Source: Candidatus Aalborgicola defluviihabitans (GTDB lineage: Bacteria; Pseudomonadota; Gammaproteobacteria; Burkholderiales; Burkholderiaceae_C). From it: a stretch of 64,000 nucleotides of DNA. The stretch spans positions 310,001-374,000 of the forward strand of contig JADIXX010000006.1 in assembly GCA_016705575.1 (NCBI GenBank), given 5' to 3'. Of this stretch, positions 16,959 through 25,948 are shown piece by piece (position 1 is the stretch's first letter; every line of letters starts with the position of its first letter). Under the pieces are notes generated by a model, which made no database searches, had not been told where the DNA came from, and saw only the letters and a program-made list of their open reading frames with translations. The position numbers and the translations under genes are program-made.

Positions 16959-17512
16959 AGCGATGCAGCCGAACGCGCGGCTTGGTCGTAGATACCAGAG
17001 AGCAGGCGCAACAGGCGCGCGAGTTCGCCAATGTCGCGGTTCAGGCCGTCGTCGGCGTTCAGGGCGTCTATCAAGCAAGACTCGCGGATCTCGCGGTAGC
17101 GCACCACAAAGCCGCGCCCCGTCTCGGTGGAGGAATAGGTTACGTCCTTGCCATTCTTGCTTGATTCCACCACACCCAGGTTTTGCAGCTTTTTCAGCGC
17201 GTAGTTGATGAGGTGGGTGTCTTCCACATTCATGATGAAGCAAATGTCGGCCAGGCGCTTATTGCGGGCACGGTGCGTCACATGGTGCAGCACCAACACG
17301 TCCAGCGGCGTTAAATCCTTGAGCCCCGCCGCACTCATGCAGTGCGTGATCCAGCGATGAAAGGCATTGCCCGCCACGATAAGTCCAAACTCGAACTCGC
17401 TCATCTCCGAACTGCGCGGCGACACCAGGTGTGCGGACGACACGATGGGAGCCTGCGACGTAGACTTAGCCGCAGGGGCTGTCGTCACAGAAGAAGCCGG
17501 TTTCTTGGCCAT
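16955..17512 (-). CDS. MarR-like winged-helix regulator of the oxoprolinase operon
   Basis: 185 residues: a 35-residue Ala/Ser/Pro-rich leader, then a winged-helix domain with LTPLDVLVLHHVTHRARNKR, a recognition region LADICFIMNVEDTHLINYAL and a wing VESSKNGKDVTYSSTETG. It resembles the COG5631-type HTH proteins commonly found beside hydantoinase/oxoprolinase genes. It overlaps the oxoprolinase gene by 4 bp (same operon) and diverges from the dctPQM genes with a palindrome in the shared promoter, so it probably controls both units. Confidence 0.8.
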   Translation of the reverse strand: MAKKPASSVTTAPAAKSTSQAPIVSSAHLVSPRSSEMSEFEFGLIVAGNAFHRWITHCMSAAGLKDLTPLDVLVLHHVTHRARNKRLADICFIMNVEDTHLINYALKKLQNLGVVESSKNGKDVTYSSTETGRGFVVRYREIRESCLIDALNADDGLNRDIGELARLLRLLSGIYDQAARSAASL

Positions 17513-17549
17513 GGGGTACTCCGGGTTGGCATCAATGTTGCGTGGTCGG

Positions 17550-17590
17550 ATTGTAGGCAGTTCAACGACAATTCATCAACAATTTGTTGA
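17550..17590. promoter_or_regulatory. Divergent promoter region with 15-bp palindromic operator
   Basis: TCAACAA-T-TTGTTGA (17576-17590) is a perfect palindrome. On the minus strand TTGATG and TACAAT, 18 bp apart, form a plausible promoter for the regulator gene, with the palindrome abutting the -35. This is consistent with autoregulation and co-regulation of the divergent TRAP genes. Confidence 0.6.
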
Positions 17591-17676
17591 CGTTTAGGGA
17601 AAACACCGAGATGCTACGCCCGATTGCGAACTACATTCAGCCATCTGCCCTGTCCACTTTTACTTACGGAGTAACC

Positions 17677-18660
17677 ATGAAACGTCGCCTGTTTGTCATG
17701 ACTGCCACTGCCACCGCACTTACACTCGGTATGGCTAGCACTGCCTTTGCCCAAACCAAGTGGGACTTGGCCGCCGCCTACCCCGCTACCAACTTCCACA
17801 CCGAAAACCTGCAGCAGTTTGCCAATGATGTGGACAAGGCCAGCGGTGGCAAACTCAAGATCACCGTGCACGCCAATGCAGCGTTGTTCAAGGCACCCGA
17901 GATCAAACGCGCCGTACAGGGCGGGCAAGCCCAGGCGGGTGAAATTTTGTTGGTGAATTTCCAGAACGAGTGGCAAATTTTTGGCGTGGATGGCCTACCT
18001 TTTTTGGCCGACAGCTATGACGAGTCCACCAAGTTGTACAAAGCCCAGAAGCCTGCGCTGGAGAAAAAGCTGGCGGAGCAGGGCATGAATCTGCTCTACG
18101 CCGTAGCGTGGCCGCCCCAAGGTATTTACAGCAAGAAGCCGCTTAATTCAGCGGCCGACCTGAAAGGCATCAAATGGCGCGCCTACAGCCCGGCCACCAG
18201 CCGCATCGCTGAACTGGTGGGCGCGCAGCCCGTCACGGTGCAGGCAGCAGAGCTCTCGCAAGCCTTTGCCACCGGCGTGGTGGAGGCCACCATGACATCT
18301 GGCGCTTCGGGCGTAGACAGCAAGCTGTACGAAAACCTGAAGTACTACTACGACATGCAAGCCTGGCTGCCCAAGAACGCGGTCATCGTCAACAAGGCCG
18401 CGTTCGACGCGCTGGACAAGCCCACGCAAGCCGTGGTGTTGAAAGCCGCAGCCGATGCTGAAGCCCGTGGCCTGACTGCCAGCAAGCGTGTCAATGTCGA
18501 ATCAATGGACAAACTCAAAGCCAACGGCATGAACATCGTGGTGCCATCGGCCGCGCTCAAAGCCGACATGAAGAAGGTCGGCGACACCATGGTCAAGGAA
18601 TGGCTGGAAAAATCCGGTGCTGAGGGCAAAGCGGTTCTCGACGCCTACAACAAGCCTTAA
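17677..18660 (+). CDS. dctP: TRAP transporter substrate-binding protein (DctP family)
   Basis: 327 residues. ATG at 17677 follows GGAG and gives a normal signal peptide ending AFAQ (about residue 26). DctP fold features: WDLAAAYPATNFHTENLQQFANDV, VQGGQAQAGEILLVNFQNEW, and the conserved specificity-helix region WPPQGIYSKKPLNSAADLKG with IKWRAYSP (carboxylate-binding Arg). It captures an organic acid in the periplasm for the DctQM permease encoded next. The oxoprolinase divergent neighbour suggests a cyclic amide or 5-oxoproline-like acid as ligand (inference). Confidence 0.9.
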   Translation: MKRRLFVMTATATALTLGMASTAFAQTKWDLAAAYPATNFHTENLQQFANDVDKASGGKLKITVHANAALFKAPEIKRAVQGGQAQAGEILLVNFQNEWQIFGVDGLPFLADSYDESTKLYKAQKPALEKKLAEQGMNLLYAVAWPPQGIYSKKPLNSAADLKGIKWRAYSPATSRIAELVGAQPVTVQAAELSQAFATGVVEATMTSGASGVDSKLYENLKYYYDMQAWLPKNAVIVNKAAFDALDKPTQAVVLKAAADAEARGLTASKRVNVESMDKLKANGMNIVVPSAALKADMKKVGDTMVKEWLEKSGAEGKAVLDAYNKP

Positions 18661-18679
18661 TCACGTGCCAGGATTATTG

Positions 18680-19189
18680 GTGCGCAAGGTAATGAACGCA
18701 CTGTATGACGGCGCTGCCGCGCTGGCGGCGCTGTGCTTATTCGGTTTGCTCATCATGGTGCTGCTGTCCATTGGTGGGCGGCAGTTCCACTTTTATGTGC
18801 CGGGCACCGATGCGTATGCGGGCTACCTGATGGCGGCCAGCGGTTTTTTGGCATTGGCACATACGCTCAAGCGCGGGGAACACATCCGCGTGACGTTGGT
18901 GCTGGCAGCGTTGTCTGGGCGCTGGAAGAAGGCGCTGGAGGTGTGGGCCTTGGCGTTTGCCACCGTGCTGTCCTCGCTGTTCGCGTTCTACTGCTGCCGC
19001 CTGTCGTGGCAGTCGCGCAACTTCAACGATATCTCTACCGGCAGCGATGCCACGCCGCTGTGGATTCCGCAAATCGCCATGGGGGTGGGTGCGGTTATTT
19101 TGGCCATCGCCTTCATCGACGAGCTGATTTTGGAGCTGCGGGGCCAACGCACCGTGCCGACCAGCGAGGAGCCTTTACGCAATGAGTGA
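18680..19189 (+). CDS. dctQ: TRAP transporter small permease (DctQ family)
   Basis: 169 residues from the GTG at 18680, which has AGGA 6 bases upstream; an ATG at 18692 with AAGG close by is the alternative. Four hydrophobic helices; DctQ features GRQFHFYVPGTDAYAGYLMAASGFLALAHTLKRGEHIRVTL in two stretches, including the conserved R-x-GEHIRV motif. 19 bp after dctP and overlapping dctM by 8 bp. Confidence 0.88.
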   Translation: MRKVMNALYDGAAALAALCLFGLLIMVLLSIGGRQFHFYVPGTDAYAGYLMAASGFLALAHTLKRGEHIRVTLVLAALSGRWKKALEVWALAFATVLSSLFAFYCCRLSWQSRNFNDISTGSDATPLWIPQIAMGVGAVILAIAFIDELILELRGQRTVPTSEEPLRNE

Positions 19190-20483
19190 TTTCGCCATGA
19201 CCGCCGCCTTGCTGGTGTCGTTGCTCCTGATATTGGGCAGCGGCGTCTGGGTGGGCCTCACGCTGACCGGAGTGGCCTGGATGGCGGTTACGCTTTTCTC
19301 GTCCAGGCCTGCAGGTGATGCGATGGCCGTCACCGTGTGGGGCTCGTCCAGCAGTTGGACGCTGACCGCCCTGCCCCTGTTTGTCTGGATGGGCGAGATT
19401 TTGTTTCGCACCCGCCTGAGCCAAGACATGTTCAAGGGCCTGGCACCGTGGGTGCAAGGCTTGCCGGGCCGCCTGCTGCATACCAACGTGATTGGTTGCA
19501 CGATCTTTGCCGCCGTGTCGGGGTCCAGCGCCGCCACCTGCGCCACCATCGGCAAAATGACATTGCCCGAGCTAACGCGCCGCGGTTACCCTGAGCACAT
19601 GGTGGTCGGCACGCTGGCTGGCGCCGCCACCTTGGGCCTGTTGATACCGCCGTCCATCATCATGATCGTCTACGGTGTGGCCGCCGAGGTGTCCATCTCC
19701 AAACTGTTCATCGCCGGTGTGCTGCCGGGCCTGTTGCTGGCCAGCCTGTTCTCGGGCTACATCATGTTTTGGGCACTGCGCCACCCGGACCAAGTGCCCG
19801 CTGCCGATGGCGCAACCACATTTCGGCAAAAGCTCGCCGCATCGCGCAGTTTGATACCCGTCGTGCTGTTGATCACCGCTGTGCTGGGCTCGATCTATAC
19901 CGGCATCGCCACGGCCACTGAGGCCGCTGCGGTGGGTGTGGTGGGCTCGTTGATTCTGTCCACGCTGCAGGGCTCAATGAACTGGGCCGCGTTCAAAGGC
20001 GCCATCATGGGCGCCACCCGGCTGTACTGCATGATCGCACTCATACTGGCGGGGGCCGCGTTTTTGACGCTGGCCATGGGCTACATTGGCCTGCCACGCC
20101 ACCTGGCAGAATGGATTGGCACGCTGGGCCTATCCAAGGCGCAATTGATCGTGGCCTTGTCTGTCTTTTTCGCTATCCTGGGCTGCTTTCTGGACGGCAT
20201 CTCCATCGTGGTGCTGACCATGGGCGTGCTGATGCCCACCGTGCAAGCCGCCGGCATCGATCCTTTGTGGTTTGGTATTTTTGTGGTGCTGGTGGTCGAG
20301 ATGGCCCAGATCACGCCACCGGTCGGCTTCAACCTGTTCGTGTTGCAGGGCATGACCGGGCGCCAACTCACCTGGATTGCCAAGGTCACCATGCCCATGT
20401 TTTTTCTGATGTGCATGGCAGTGGCGCTGATCTATGTCTTTCCAGGCATCGTGACGTGGCTACCAGAAAAAATGGCAAACTAG
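19182..20483 (+). CDS. dctM: TRAP transporter large permease (DctM family)
   Basis: 433 residues, about 12 helices. DctM hallmarks: GSSAATCATIGKMTLPEL, GTLAGAATLGLLIPPSI, TATEAAAVG, and EMAQITPPVGFNLFVLQGM. It is the Na+-coupled translocating subunit working with the adjacent DctQ and DctP. Overlaps dctQ; crcB follows after 4 bp. Confidence 0.93.
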   Translation: MSDFAMTAALLVSLLLILGSGVWVGLTLTGVAWMAVTLFSSRPAGDAMAVTVWGSSSSWTLTALPLFVWMGEILFRTRLSQDMFKGLAPWVQGLPGRLLHTNVIGCTIFAAVSGSSAATCATIGKMTLPELTRRGYPEHMVVGTLAGAATLGLLIPPSIIMIVYGVAAEVSISKLFIAGVLPGLLLASLFSGYIMFWALRHPDQVPAADGATTFRQKLAASRSLIPVVLLITAVLGSIYTGIATATEAAAVGVVGSLILSTLQGSMNWAAFKGAIMGATRLYCMIALILAGAAFLTLAMGYIGLPRHLAEWIGTLGLSKAQLIVALSVFFAILGCFLDGISIVVLTMGVLMPTVQAAGIDPLWFGIFVVLVVEMAQITPPVGFNLFVLQGMTGRQLTWIAKVTMPMFFLMCMAVALIYVFPGIVTWLPEKMAN

Positions 20484-20487
20484 GCCC

Positions 20488-20868
20488 ATGTGGCCTGTTA
20501 TTGCAATTTGTATGGGCGCCAGCGCGGGAGCACTGGCACGGTGGGGTCTGGGCCTGTGGCTCAGCCCAAGTGGTGTGATTCCGTGGGGCACGCTGGCGGC
20601 CAACCTGATTGGCGGATACCTCATCGGCATTTGCGTGGCCGTGTTTCAGGCACTGCCCCAAATTGATCCCGTCTGGCGCTTGGCGCTAATTACCGGTTTT
20701 CTGGGCGGCTTGACCACGTTTTCCAGCTTCAGTGCCGAGGTAGTCAACTTGTTGATGCATGAGCGCTATGCACTGGCTCTTGGCACGGCGTGCTTGCACA
20801 TCGCAGGTTCCCTGCTCTTGACGGTTGCGGGAATCTGGAGCGCGCGGCATTGGTTGCCAGCGCTCTGA
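20488..20868 (+). CDS. crcB: Fluoride channel CrcB/FluC
   Basis: 126 residues, four helices. Signature segments: GASAGALARWGLG, GTLAANLIGGYLIG (pore Asn) and TGFLGGLTTFSSFSAE (Na+-site and Phe-box region). Dual-topology dimeric fluoride exporter. Only 4 bp separate it from dctM, so it may be read through from the TRAP operon; no fluoride riboswitch was seen before it. Confidence 0.92.
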   Translation: MWPVIAICMGASAGALARWGLGLWLSPSGVIPWGTLAANLIGGYLIGICVAVFQALPQIDPVWRLALITGFLGGLTTFSSFSAEVVNLLMHERYALALGTACLHIAGSLLLTVAGIWSARHWLPAL

Positions 20869-20881
20869 GTGCAGCGCCACC

Positions 20882-21376
20882 ATGCCTCTCTTAAAACGCC
20901 TGCTCTCCACTCTGTTCAACTTCACCCTGGGCCCGGTGTTGGCCCTGGTGCTGATCTTTGAAGAATGGGGCTGGGAGCCGTTGCAGCGACTGATGGCCCA
21001 CCTGGCGCGCCTACCGCTGTGGGGACGCATGGAGCGCTTCGTTAGCGGTCTGCCACCCTATGGTGCGCTGGTGGCGTTTTTTGTGCCGGCGCTCATGCTG
21101 CTGCCAGTCAAGCTGGTGGCGCTGTACTGGATCAGTCGCGGTCACACCTTCCTGGGCCTGACCCTGGTGCTGGCCGCCAAAGTGGCAGGCACGGCCATAG
21201 TGGCCCGCCTGTTCTCGCTGACCCAACCTGCTCTGATGCGGCTGGCTTGGTTTGCGCGGCTGTATGGTCACTGGAAGCCATGGAAAGACGCTCTGATCGC
21301 CCGGGTGAAAGATTCGCCCATTTGGCGCAGCACCGCAGCCAACGTGCATGCCATTCGCCAGTGGATTGGTATCTAG
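20882..21376 (+). CDS. Conserved hypothetical membrane protein
   Basis: 164 residues from the ATG at 20882, 13 bp after crcB. Two to three hydrophobic segments (FTLGPVLALVLIFEEWGW, ALVAFFVPALMLLPVKLVAL, FLGLTLVLAAKVAGTAIVA) and a C-terminal amphipathic region rich in Trp and Arg. No family with known function is recognised. Confidence 0.7.
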   Translation: MPLLKRLLSTLFNFTLGPVLALVLIFEEWGWEPLQRLMAHLARLPLWGRMERFVSGLPPYGALVAFFVPALMLLPVKLVALYWISRGHTFLGLTLVLAAKVAGTAIVARLFSLTQPALMRLAWFARLYGHWKPWKDALIARVKDSPIWRSTAANVHAIRQWIGI

Positions 21377-21422
21377 CGCTTAGACTGCGCACGGCTGGTC
21401 AATAACAACGAGGAACACATTC

Positions 21423-22706
21423 ATGCTCACAGCGCTCATCGTCATCTTTGTGCTGGCTTATCTGGCCATTGCGCTGGAACACCCACTGAAAGTCAACAAG
21501 TCGGCCACAGCGTTGCTGGGCGCGGGGCTGCTGTGGACGGTGTACGCCCTGTCGGGCACCGACCCGCAGATCGTGAGCACGCAACTGGGCGATTCGCTGA
21601 TGGGAACCGCACAAATCGTGTTCTTCTTGATGGGTGCCATGACCATTGTGGAAGTGGTGGATGCGCACAATGGTTTTGAGGTGATTACCTCGCGCATTAA
21701 AACCACCAAGTTGTCAACGCTGATGTGGATGGTGGGCTTTGTATCTTTCTTTCTCAGTGCGATTCTGGACAACCTGACCACCACCATCGTCATGGTGTCG
21801 CTGATGAAAAAATTGCTGGACCAACGCGAAGACCGCCTGTTTTTTGCCGGCATCATCGTCATCGCTGCCAACGCGGGCGGTGCCTGGACACCCATTGGCG
21901 ACGTGACCACCACCATGCTGTGGATCGGTGGGCAAATCACTGCCATTGAAATCATGAAAGGCCTGCTCGTTCCTTCCCTGATCAACCTGCTGGTGCCACT
22001 GGGCGTGACAGCCATGTTGTTGGGATCGCGTCCAGTCATTTCACCACAGCGTGATCCGGACGAAACACCTTTTGAAACCAGTGCTTTTGAACGCAACCTC
22101 ATGTTTTCGATGGGACTCGGGGTATTGGTGTCTGTTCCTGTTTTCAAAACCGTAACGCACCTGCCGCCTTTTATGGGTATTTTGTTTGGATTGGGGTTGG
22201 TCTGGCTGGTGGGTGACCTGGTGCATCGCCAGGAAGAAGACTTGCGCAAGCAACGGCTCACGCTGGCACGTGCGCTGACTCGTATCGACATGAGCGCTGT
22301 TGTATTCTTCATCGGAATCCTGCTGTCGGTGGCGGTACTGGAACACACGCATGTTCTTTCGGGTATCGCGCATTGGCTGGATAAAACCGTGGGCCGTCTG
22401 GACGTGATCGTGATGATCATCGGGCTGGTCAGTGCCGTGGTGGACAACGTGCCGCTGGTAGCTGCCTCCATGGGTATGTACAACCTGCAACAGCACCCAA
22501 CGGACAGCTTCCTGTGGGAGTTCATGGCCTACTGCGCAGGCACTGGTGGTTCCATTCTCATCATCGGTTCCGCCGCTGGTGTGGCGGCCATGGGCTTGGA
22601 GAAGATCGACTTCCTTTGGTACATGCGTCGCATCAGTGGCCTGGCGCTACTGGGCTATGTGGCCGGTGCTCTGTACTACATCGCCGAAAATCACTTCCTT
22701 CACTGA
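21423..22706 (+). CDS. nhaD: Na+/H+ antiporter NhaD
   Basis: 427 residues, about 12 helices, matching NhaD of the ion transporter superfamily: QIVFFLMGAMTIVEVVDAHNGF, FFLSAILDNLTTTIVMVSLM and NAGGAWTPIGDVTTTMLWI (conserved D-N-L-T-T and G-D-x-T-T-x-M-L motifs), then SAVVDNVPLVAASMGMY with its second D-N motif. Exports Na+ or Li+ for protons at high pH or salt. RBS GAGGA upstream. A small GC hairpin (22713-22726) follows the stop without a T-run. Confidence 0.92.
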   Translation: MLTALIVIFVLAYLAIALEHPLKVNKSATALLGAGLLWTVYALSGTDPQIVSTQLGDSLMGTAQIVFFLMGAMTIVEVVDAHNGFEVITSRIKTTKLSTLMWMVGFVSFFLSAILDNLTTTIVMVSLMKKLLDQREDRLFFAGIIVIAANAGGAWTPIGDVTTTMLWIGGQITAIEIMKGLLVPSLINLLVPLGVTAMLLGSRPVISPQRDPDETPFETSAFERNLMFSMGLGVLVSVPVFKTVTHLPPFMGILFGLGLVWLVGDLVHRQEEDLRKQRLTLARALTRIDMSAVVFFIGILLSVAVLEHTHVLSGIAHWLDKTVGRLDVIVMIIGLVSAVVDNVPLVAASMGMYNLQQHPTDSFLWEFMAYCAGTGGSILIIGSAAGVAAMGLEKIDFLWYMRRISGLALLGYVAGALYYIAENHFLH

Positions 22707-22847
22707 ATGCGCGCGGGTTTACCCGCAGTTCAAAACACATCTTCCGTCAGCTTTCCTAAAGCCATCAGCGGCAATACGCTTTAGACTTTGCCCACCATCT
22801 GGCGAGCAATTTGGGCCAGTAACAACTTCATCCATTGCGGAGACACA

Positions 22848-23447
22848 ATGAACGCCTTACTCAAGTTTTCAAAAGCAGTCGATGGGCTTAACAGCTTCAT
22901 CGGCAGGTACGTTATCTGGTTGATCCTCGCTTCCACTGTCATCAGTGCCGTGAACGCCATCGTCCGCAAGGTTTTCAGTGTGGGCTCCAACGCCTTTCTG
23001 GAAGTGCAATGGTATTTGTTTGCCGCCTCATTCCTCATCGCTTCGGCCTACACCCTGCTCAATGGCGAGCACGTCAAGATCGACGTGGTGTACAGCCACT
23101 TCTCCAAGCGCACGCAAATGTGGGTCGATGTATTTGGATTTGCGGCGTTCCTGACCCCCGTATGTGTCGCAATGCTGTGGTTTGGCGTGCCTTTCTTCCT
23201 CAATGGCTACCGATCCGGTGAAATTTCCACCAACGCCGGTGGCCTGATCCGCTGGCCGGTGTATGCGCTGATCCCCATCGGCTTCTCGCTGTTGCTGCTG
23301 CAAGGCTGGTCGGAGCTGATCAAGCGCCTGGCTTTCCTGCAAGGACTAATCGAAGACCCCACAGCCAAAAAAGTCGCCAAAACTCCTGAAGAAGAGCTGG
23401 CCGAGGCGATTCGCCTGCTGGCTGAATCCAAGAACAAAGCTGCCTGA
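22848..23447 (+). CDS. TRAP transporter small permease (FcbT2/TakQ type)
   Basis: 199 residues starting at 22848 after GCGGAGA. Four hydrophobic helices and the DctQ-type motif AYTLLNGEHVKIDVV. The protein is larger than usual, with a charged C-terminal tail (EEELAEAIRLLAESKNK). Forms one unit with the large permease 14 bp downstream. No binding protein is encoded beside them. Confidence 0.88.
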   Translation: MNALLKFSKAVDGLNSFIGRYVIWLILASTVISAVNAIVRKVFSVGSNAFLEVQWYLFAASFLIASAYTLLNGEHVKIDVVYSHFSKRTQMWVDVFGFAAFLTPVCVAMLWFGVPFFLNGYRSGEISTNAGGLIRWPVYALIPIGFSLLLLQGWSELIKRLAFLQGLIEDPTAKKVAKTPEEELAEAIRLLAESKNKAA

Positions 23448-23461
23448 TCGGGGAAACATCC

Positions 23462-25231
23462 ATGCAACTCATCATCAACAATCTGGCCCCGATCATGTTC
23501 CTGGGGCTGATCTTCTTCCTGCTATTGGGTTTCCCAGTGGCTTTCAGTCTGGGCGCTTGCGGCCTGTTCTTTGGTTTTGTCGGCGTTGAACTGGGTGTAC
23601 TGCCTGAGGCCCTGCTCCAGGCCCTGCCCCTGCGCCTGTACGGCATCATGCAGAACGACACGCTGCTGGCCATTCCCTTCTTCACGCTGATGGGGCTCAT
23701 ATTGGAGCGCAGCGGCATGGCCGAAGACCTGCTGGAAACTATTGGCCAATTGTTCGGCCCGGTGCGCGGTGGTCTGGCCTTTGCGGTGATCTTTGTGGGC
23801 GCCTTGTTGGCAGCCACCACCGGGGTGGTAGCTGCCTCGGTCATTTCCATGGGCCTGATCTCACTGCCCATTATGTTGCGCTATGGCTATGACCGGCGCA
23901 TCGCATCCGGCGTCATTACCGCCTCTGGTACTTTGGCCCAAATCATTCCACCATCTCTGGTACTGATCATTCTGGCTGACCAATTGGGACGCAGCGTGGG
24001 TGACATGTACAAGGGTGCCTTCATTCCCGGTTTCATGCTGACAGCCATGTATGTGGGTTGGGTCATTTTTATTGCGATTTTTAAGCCAGCTATGGTGCCG
24101 GCCCTGCCCCTGGAAGCACGCACTATCCGTGAAGACAACGGCAAGAGCGGCCTGCTGTCGCTGCTAATTCTGACCATTGTGGCGACCGGCGTGGCCGTCT
24201 ACTTTGGCGAGCACTATGCGAATGTTTACAGCTGGTTCAAGGGCGAGACGGTCGACAGCGTTGCCAAGGATGAGACCATTGTCGTGTCCATGTGTGCCGG
24301 TGTCATGTTGGCCTTTGTGATGGCCCTTTTGAACAAGATCACCCGTCTTGGCCTGCTCTCACGCATGGCTGAACGTGTGACCTTCGTGCTGATCCCGCCC
24401 CTTCTGCTGATCTTCCTGGTGCTGGGCACCATCTTCTTAGGTATTGCTACACCCACCGAAGGCGGCGCCATGGGTGCCATGGGTGCTCTCATCATGGCCT
24501 GGGCACGCGGTCGCCTGAGTATTACGCTGCTCAAACAGGCCCTCACATCCACCACCAAACTGGCCAGCTTTGTGGTTTTCATTCTGGTGGGATCCACCAT
24601 TTTCAGCCTGGTGTTCCAGGGTGTGGACGGTCAGAAATGGGTGGAACACCTCCTCACCGGCCTGCCCGGTGGCCAGGTTGGTTTCCTGATTGTGGTCAAC
24701 CTGCTGATTTTCTTCCTAGCCTTTTTCCTGGACTTCTTTGAGCTGTCATTTATCGTGGTGCCGCTGCTGGCCCCCGTGGCGGAAAAGTTGGGCATTGACC
24801 TGATCTGGTTTGGCATCCTGTTGGGCGTGAACATGCAGACCTCATTCATGCACCCACCCTTTGGCTTCGCCTTGTTCTATTTGCGTAGCGTGGCACCGAA
24901 CAAGGAATACAACGATCGGGTGACCCAAAAGCCCATTGCTCCGGTAACCACCATGCAAATTTACTGGGGTGCAGTGCCCTTCGTGGTTATCCAGATCATC
25001 ATGGTGAGCCTGATCATCTTCTTCCCGGGTATTGTCTCCAGTGGTCTGGACAAGGAAGTTAAAGTCGATCTGAACCAGGTTCAGTTGCAGATGGAAGCAG
25101 CCACCCGAACCGAGGAGCCCGTCGATCTGCCTGCAGCCGATGCCTCAGCCCCTGGGGCCGAGAGCAAGACTGGAGAGGAAGACCCCATGAAGGCCATGCA
25201 GGACTCCATGAATGGCGATACCAAGAAGTAA
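23462..25231 (+). CDS. TRAP transporter large permease (FcbT3/TakM type)
   Basis: 589 residues, longer than the usual 430 because of an extra cytoplasmic/periplasmic loop around residues 215-270 and an acidic C-terminal tail (residues about 545-589). Core DctM motifs: GALLAATTGVVAASVISMGL, SGTLAQIIPPSLVLIILADQLG, ATPTEGGAMGAMGAL, MQTSFMHPPFGFALFYLR. This belongs to the mannitol/chloroaromatic (COG4664) branch, whose partners are COG4663 binding proteins such as the one at 33794-34873. Confidence 0.9.
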   Translation: MQLIINNLAPIMFLGLIFFLLLGFPVAFSLGACGLFFGFVGVELGVLPEALLQALPLRLYGIMQNDTLLAIPFFTLMGLILERSGMAEDLLETIGQLFGPVRGGLAFAVIFVGALLAATTGVVAASVISMGLISLPIMLRYGYDRRIASGVITASGTLAQIIPPSLVLIILADQLGRSVGDMYKGAFIPGFMLTAMYVGWVIFIAIFKPAMVPALPLEARTIREDNGKSGLLSLLILTIVATGVAVYFGEHYANVYSWFKGETVDSVAKDETIVVSMCAGVMLAFVMALLNKITRLGLLSRMAERVTFVLIPPLLLIFLVLGTIFLGIATPTEGGAMGAMGALIMAWARGRLSITLLKQALTSTTKLASFVVFILVGSTIFSLVFQGVDGQKWVEHLLTGLPGGQVGFLIVVNLLIFFLAFFLDFFELSFIVVPLLAPVAEKLGIDLIWFGILLGVNMQTSFMHPPFGFALFYLRSVAPNKEYNDRVTQKPIAPVTTMQIYWGAVPFVVIQIIMVSLIIFFPGIVSSGLDKEVKVDLNQVQLQMEAATRTEEPVDLPAADASAPGAESKTGEEDPMKAMQDSMNGDTKK

Positions 25232-25256
25232 TCAGCGGCCATAAATCCCTGAATAG

Positions 25257-25283
25257 AAAACGCCCCGCAATGCGGGGCGTTTT
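25257..25283. terminator. Bidirectional Rho-independent terminator
   Basis: AAAACGCCCCGC-AAT-GCGGGGCGTTTT: a 12-bp perfect stem with A- and T-rich ends, between the TRAP permease gene and the convergent MarR gene. Confidence 0.92.
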
Positions 25284-25308
25284 AATTTATGCAAATAGTG
25301 CGAGTGTG

Positions 25309-25797
25309 TCAAATCTCGGCCAACGGTGTTTCTTCCGCTGCTTCATCGGCTTGCAGCAAGGCTATCAATTCGCCAAGATCACAGTCCAATCGCTTAAGGG
25401 TCTTTTCATGCAAGTTACCCAAGGCGACGGGCAGCACCCCTTCAAAGGGCCCCCCCGCCTTGGTCAACAGTTTGCGCCCGGCCGGCAGGATGCGAAGTTC
25501 GACACTGCGGCGGTCTTCTGCCGACTTCTCCATGGTGATCAATTCCTTGAGCACCAGCGTTTTGATCAAATTGCTGGCTGTAGATTGGTGAATGTCCATA
25601 TTGGCAGCGATTCCGCCCATGCCAATACCAGGGTTGCTGCGAATCAAACTCAACGCCCAGACCTGGGCTCCCCCCAGGCCAACCCGCTTTTCAATTTGCC
25701 GAAAATGCGTTCGTACGGCATTGAAGACCACCCGAAACCGCCGCAAAACCTTGGCTGGAGTGACGGGGTCGGGCTTGCCTGCTTTTTCTGAAGTCAT
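25309..25797 (-). CDS. MarR-family transcriptional regulator
   Basis: 162 residues. MarR winged helix: VGLGGAQVWALSLIRSNPGIG, recognition segment MDIHQSTASNLIKTLVLKELI and wing EKSAEDRRSVELRILPAG (D-R-R signature). Divergent from the ClC gene with a 28-bp inverted repeat in the 150-bp intergenic region, and convergent with the TRAP operon. Probably controls itself and the ClC gene; ligand unknown. Confidence 0.88.
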   Translation of the reverse strand: MTSEKAGKPDPVTPAKVLRRFRVVFNAVRTHFRQIEKRVGLGGAQVWALSLIRSNPGIGMGGIAANMDIHQSTASNLIKTLVLKELITMEKSAEDRRSVELRILPAGRKLLTKAGGPFEGVLPVALGNLHEKTLKRLDCDLGELIALLQADEAAEETPLAEI

Positions 25798-25876
25798 GAA
25801 TAATAAGTTGCTATAGGACCCACCATGATAGGCCGTCTGGTAACACCATCGAACCTAGTCAATAGTATTGAATGCA

Positions 25877-25904
25877 CATTTTACATTTGTTGCAATGTAA
25901 AATG
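25877..25904. promoter_or_regulatory. 28-bp inverted repeat, likely MarR operator
   Basis: CATTTTACATT-TGTTGC-AATGTAAAATG: perfect 11-bp arms with a 6-bp centre, located between the divergent MarR and ClC genes, 80 bp from the regulator start and 45 bp from the ClC start. AT-rich in a GC-rich genome, as expected for a promoter-operator. Confidence 0.7.
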
Positions 25905-25948
25905 ACATCCTGTTTTAAAACCTATTTGGCTGACCACGAAAGTTAAGC

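Noticed and set aside
16959..17243. N-terminal extension of the oxoprolinase
   Set aside because: It is antisense-free but out of frame over the MarR-like gene; the RGGTFTD motif sits 15-20 residues after the ATG at 16958, as in the family.
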